A stretch of 6,707 nucleotides of DNA from Anaerolineae bacterium (GTDB taxonomy: Bacteria > Chloroflexota > Anaerolineae > Aggregatilineales > Phototrophicaceae). Made by a program: the position numbers and the translations under genes. Location of the stretch: positions 1 to 6,707 of the forward strand of contig JADLHH010000353.1 of NCBI GenBank assembly GCA_020848855.1. The letters are read 5' to 3'. Each line of letters begins with the position of its first letter. Within the stretch, counting starts at the first letter, position 1. The notes under the pieces are model-generated. The model saw nothing but the letters and a program-made list of their open reading frames with translations, ran no database searches and was not told where the DNA came from. Positions 4,933-6,707 of the stretch are shown piece by piece.

Positions 4933-5732
4933 CAGATGGTTTCCCCCAAAAAACCCAGCACAATCCGGTTGAACTCGTCCGGGCGTTCGAGGCTTGGCAA
5001 ATGTCCCGTCGGCATCATGACGCGGCGCACGTTGGGAATCCCGCGCTCCATGACCGGCGCTGCCAGATGCGAAAATGGTTCGTCATAATCGCCGGTGATG
5101 ACCAGCGTGGAGACGTGAATCTCGCCCAGCCGCTCGACGGCGGGCGGCGACATACTCTGCTCGTCGCCTACCCCGGCGAGTTCATTCATGAGCGCGATCT
5201 TGGTCATTTCGTAGACCAGTTCGAGCTTCGCGCCGTCTACCTGATCGACCGGACGCTCCGGTCCCGCAAGCCACAACTGCGCGCCCAGCCGCGCCGCCTT
5301 TTCAATGTCGCCCGCCTGCAGCGCTTCATAACACTGCTCGTCGAGCGCGGCGGGCTGGAAATCTTCGGGCGCGAAGCCGCCGGGCGCGGAGCAGACCATC
5401 GCCAGCTTCGTCACCCGCTGCGGGTTCGCCAGCGTGAAGTTCATCGCCACGCGCCCGCCGTTCGAGCAGCCGATCACCGCCGCCCGCTCGATTCCCAGCG
5501 CGTCGAGCAGCGCGCGCAGGTCGTCGTGATGCGTGTACTGCATCTGCGGCGCGGTCGTCTGCCCATAGCCGCGCAAATCGTAGCGGATCACGCGGTAGTG
5601 CCGGGCGAACGGCTCGACCTGCTCAGCCCACAGGCGCATATCGGCAACGCCGGCGTGGAGAAACACGACCGCCTCACCCACCCCCACGCTCTCGTAGCAG
5701 ATGTGCGCGCCATTAACATCGACAAACGGCAT
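4932..5732 (-). CDS. Alpha/beta hydrolase (3-oxoadipate enol-lactonase-like group)
   Basis: The predicted protein has 266 residues with the full alpha/beta hydrolase set. The oxyanion-hole segment FLHAGVADMRLW (24-35) is followed by YDLRGYGQT (51-59), the nucleophile elbow GCSNG (88-92, Ser90), the acid in TGDYDEP (Asp217 by the usual G-x-x-D spacing, with Asp215 next to it) and the catalytic His in PTGHLPSLERPDEF (His244). HAG at the oxyanion hole and the compact cap (about 120-200) resemble PcaD-like lactonases and small esterases; the substrate is unknown. No signal peptide is seen, so it is presumably cytoplasmic. The start is supported by a GAGG (cctc at 5740-5743) seven bases upstream. 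The C-terminal codons run through a T6-G5 tract, a possible slippage site, but the frame is intact and the end VLGFLGETI is natural for the family. It is divergent from the ROK kinase and may be followed by the SDR gene in the same transcript. Confidence 0.92.
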   Translation of the reverse strand: MPFVDVNGAHICYESVGVGEAVVFLHAGVADMRLWAEQVEPFARHYRVIRYDLRGYGQTTAPQMQYTHHDDLRALLDALGIERAAVIGCSNGGRVAMNFTLANPQRVTKLAMVCSAPGGFAPEDFQPAALDEQCYEALQAGDIEKAARLGAQLWLAGPERPVDQVDGAKLELVYEMTKIALMNELAGVGDEQSMSPPAVERLGEIHVSTLVITGDYDEPFSHLAAPVMERGIPNVRRVMMPTGHLPSLERPDEFNRIVLGFLGETI

Positions 5733-5925
5733 GATACTGCCTCACTTTCCCAAGACGGATCGGTTTCGGTTCACTCGTTTGCGCTGCTGCTTCACTTGTT
5801 GAATGTCCGCTGCATGGTCATGTGTGATTGCGATCCCACCTACTAGCATGGTACGCTTGGCGCGTATTTGCCAGTATCTCCGGGTTCCGGCAGAACGCTT
5901 CGCTGTCCTGAAAGGCTTCCCCTCC
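5733..5925. other. Divergent spacer between alpha/beta hydrolase and ROK kinase
   Basis: These 193 bases must contain the promoters of both flanking genes, but I could not find a -35/-10 pair with good spacing on either strand. TTGCGA (5828-5833) and TAGCAT (5844-5849) on the plus strand are only ten bases apart. An in-frame ATG at 5848 could lengthen the ROK kinase by 26 residues but lacks a Shine-Dalgarno. No convincing hairpin or RNA gene is seen. Confidence 0.5.
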
Positions 5926-6707
5926 ATGACCCAACCCGTCGCCATCGGCGTTGACCTCGGCGGGACGAAGATTGCTTTCGCCGCCGTCGACCGGGACGGC
6001 GCGATCCTCGCCACGCACGCCGAGCCGACGCTCGCGCCCGAAGGCGCCGACGCCGTGATCGGGCGCATCGCAGGGGGCATCGAGCGGCTGGCGGCTGATT
6101 TTGATATCGCGGGGATCGGCATCGGCGCGCCCGGTCCGGTGGTGAACGGGATCGCGCTCAACGCGGTCAATCTGGGCTGGCAGGGCGTGCCGCTGGTGGA
6201 AAACGTCCGCGCCCGCATCGCCCTCGACGCGCCGATCTGGGCGCAGAACGACGTGAACGCCGGGGCGGTCGCCGAGTTGGTCTTCGGGGCGGCGCGCGGC
6301 ATGTCCGATTTCGTCTATCTGGCGGTCGGCACGGGGCTGGGCGGCGGCGCGGTCGCCAATGGTCGCCTGATCAACGGCGCGCTCGGCTTCGCCATGGAAG
6401 TCGGGCACGCCTCAATCGATCCGCACGGACGGCTGTGCTCGTGCGGCAATCACGGCTGTGTCGAGATGTACTGCTCCGGCAAGGGCTTGCTGGCGGGTGT
6501 GCGGGAACATCTGCCGGAATTCCCGGATAGTCTGCTCACCTACGAAAGCGCCGCGCCAGCAATCATTGCCGCTATGCGTACGGGCGACCCGCTGGCGCTG
6601 CGAGTGCTCAGTGAAGCCGCCGACGCGCTCGGCACAACGCTGGCGTGGTGCGTGATGATGCTGAACCCGGCGCTGATCGTCATCGGCGGCGGGCTGGGTA
6701 TCGCCGC
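5926..6707 (+). CDS. ROK-family sugar kinase (glucokinase-like), C-terminus cut by window edge
   Basis: 260 codons are visible, out of about 310-320 usual for the family. The N-terminal ATP phosphate-binding motif is GVDLGGTK (8-15). GIGAPGP (about 60-66) and QNDVNAGAVAE (107-117, with D109 as the catalytic base) follow, then VGTGLGGG (134-141, second phosphate loop), EVGH (158-161) and the zinc motif CSCGNHGCVE (171-180, ligands H161, C171, C173, C178) that marks ROK proteins. It likely phosphorylates glucose or another hexose or N-acetylhexosamine with ATP. There is no N-terminal helix-turn-helix, so it is a kinase rather than a ROK repressor. The residue before Glu158 is Met where Gly is usual (GFAGExGH). 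The ATG at 5926 begins naturally with MTQPVAIGVDLGGTK and has AAAGG (5911-5915) ten bases upstream. The alternative in-frame ATG at 5848 would add a segment without family similarity. Confidence 0.93.
   Translation, partial: MTQPVAIGVDLGGTKIAFAAVDRDGAILATHAEPTLAPEGADAVIGRIAGGIERLAADFDIAGIGIGAPGPVVNGIALNAVNLGWQGVPLVENVRARIALDAPIWAQNDVNAGAVAELVFGAARGMSDFVYLAVGTGLGGGAVANGRLINGALGFAMEVGHASIDPHGRLCSCGNHGCVEMYCSGKGLLAGVREHLPEFPDSLLTYESAAPAIIAAMRTGDPLALRVLSEAADALGTTLAWCVMMLNPALIVIGGGLGIA

Noticed and set aside
4557..5846. Long plus-strand open frame (429 codons) across the hydrolase, the repeat and part of the SDR
   Set aside because: It crosses the palindromic repeat, has an Arg/His-rich composition without domains, and is antisense to two genes with complete catalytic motifs.
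5828..5849. TTGCGA and TAGCAT as a promoter for the ROK kinase
   Set aside because: The spacer is ten bases, far too short for a sigma70-type promoter.
5818..6408. Minus-strand open frame opposite the ROK kinase
   Set aside because: It is an Arg/Asp/Ala-rich shadow of the plus-strand kinase, which has all ROK motifs.
1..6707. An undescribed multi-gene defence, mobile or biosynthetic system
   Set aside because: All genes belong to familiar families with intact motifs, lie in mixed orientations, and lack the linked unknown genes, nucleases, transposases or arrays that would suggest such a system.

Overview
The window is an ordinary-looking stretch of a GC-rich bacterial chromosome (by eye about 60% GC or more, not counted). 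Genes lie on both strands and are separated by short spacers, three of which hold hairpin-forming palindromic repeats. The gene mix (a TatA/TatB-family protein with a long Pro/Ala tail, a ROK sugar kinase with the CxCGxxGC zinc motif, an extended SDR beginning GGTGNIS, an MBL hydrolase) together with GTAGGGGC- and CCTCACCCC-bordered palindromes reminds me of Chloroflexota (Anaerolineae-like) genomes. That is a recollection-based inference, not a demonstrated placement.

Layout from left to right: the N-terminal part of a nitroreductase on the minus strand, cut by the window edge (1-273); an imperfect inverted repeat (300-328); a plus-strand tRNA-dihydrouridine synthase (439-1467), with a good sigma70-type promoter at 380-408; a minus-strand pair transcribed tatB-like (2132-2674) then P-loop uridine-kinase-like (1487-2113); a divergent plus-strand MBL-fold hydrolase (2823-3644); a convergent spacer with a perfect 20-bp palindrome and a second hairpin (3645-3784); a minus-strand extended SDR (3785-4771); a compound three-hairpin repeat (4817-4932) touching the stop codon of a minus-strand alpha/beta hydrolase (4932-5732); and the first 260 residues of a plus-strand ROK-family sugar kinase (5926 to the window end). 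No stretch longer than 300 bases lacks a gene.

The genes are mostly stand-alone housekeeping or general metabolic functions: tRNA modification, protein export, small-molecule hydrolysis, redox and sugar phosphorylation. The one convincing transcription unit is tatB-like plus kinase (18-base gap). The alpha/beta hydrolase and the SDR run in the same direction but are separated by the folded repeat. I found no CRISPR array, tRNA, rRNA, transposase, phage gene or defence system, and no convincing sign of an undescribed multi-gene system. The most interesting non-coding signals are the palindromic repeats. The most interesting coding signal is a tRNA-dihydrouridine synthase with substitutions in two normally conserved motifs.
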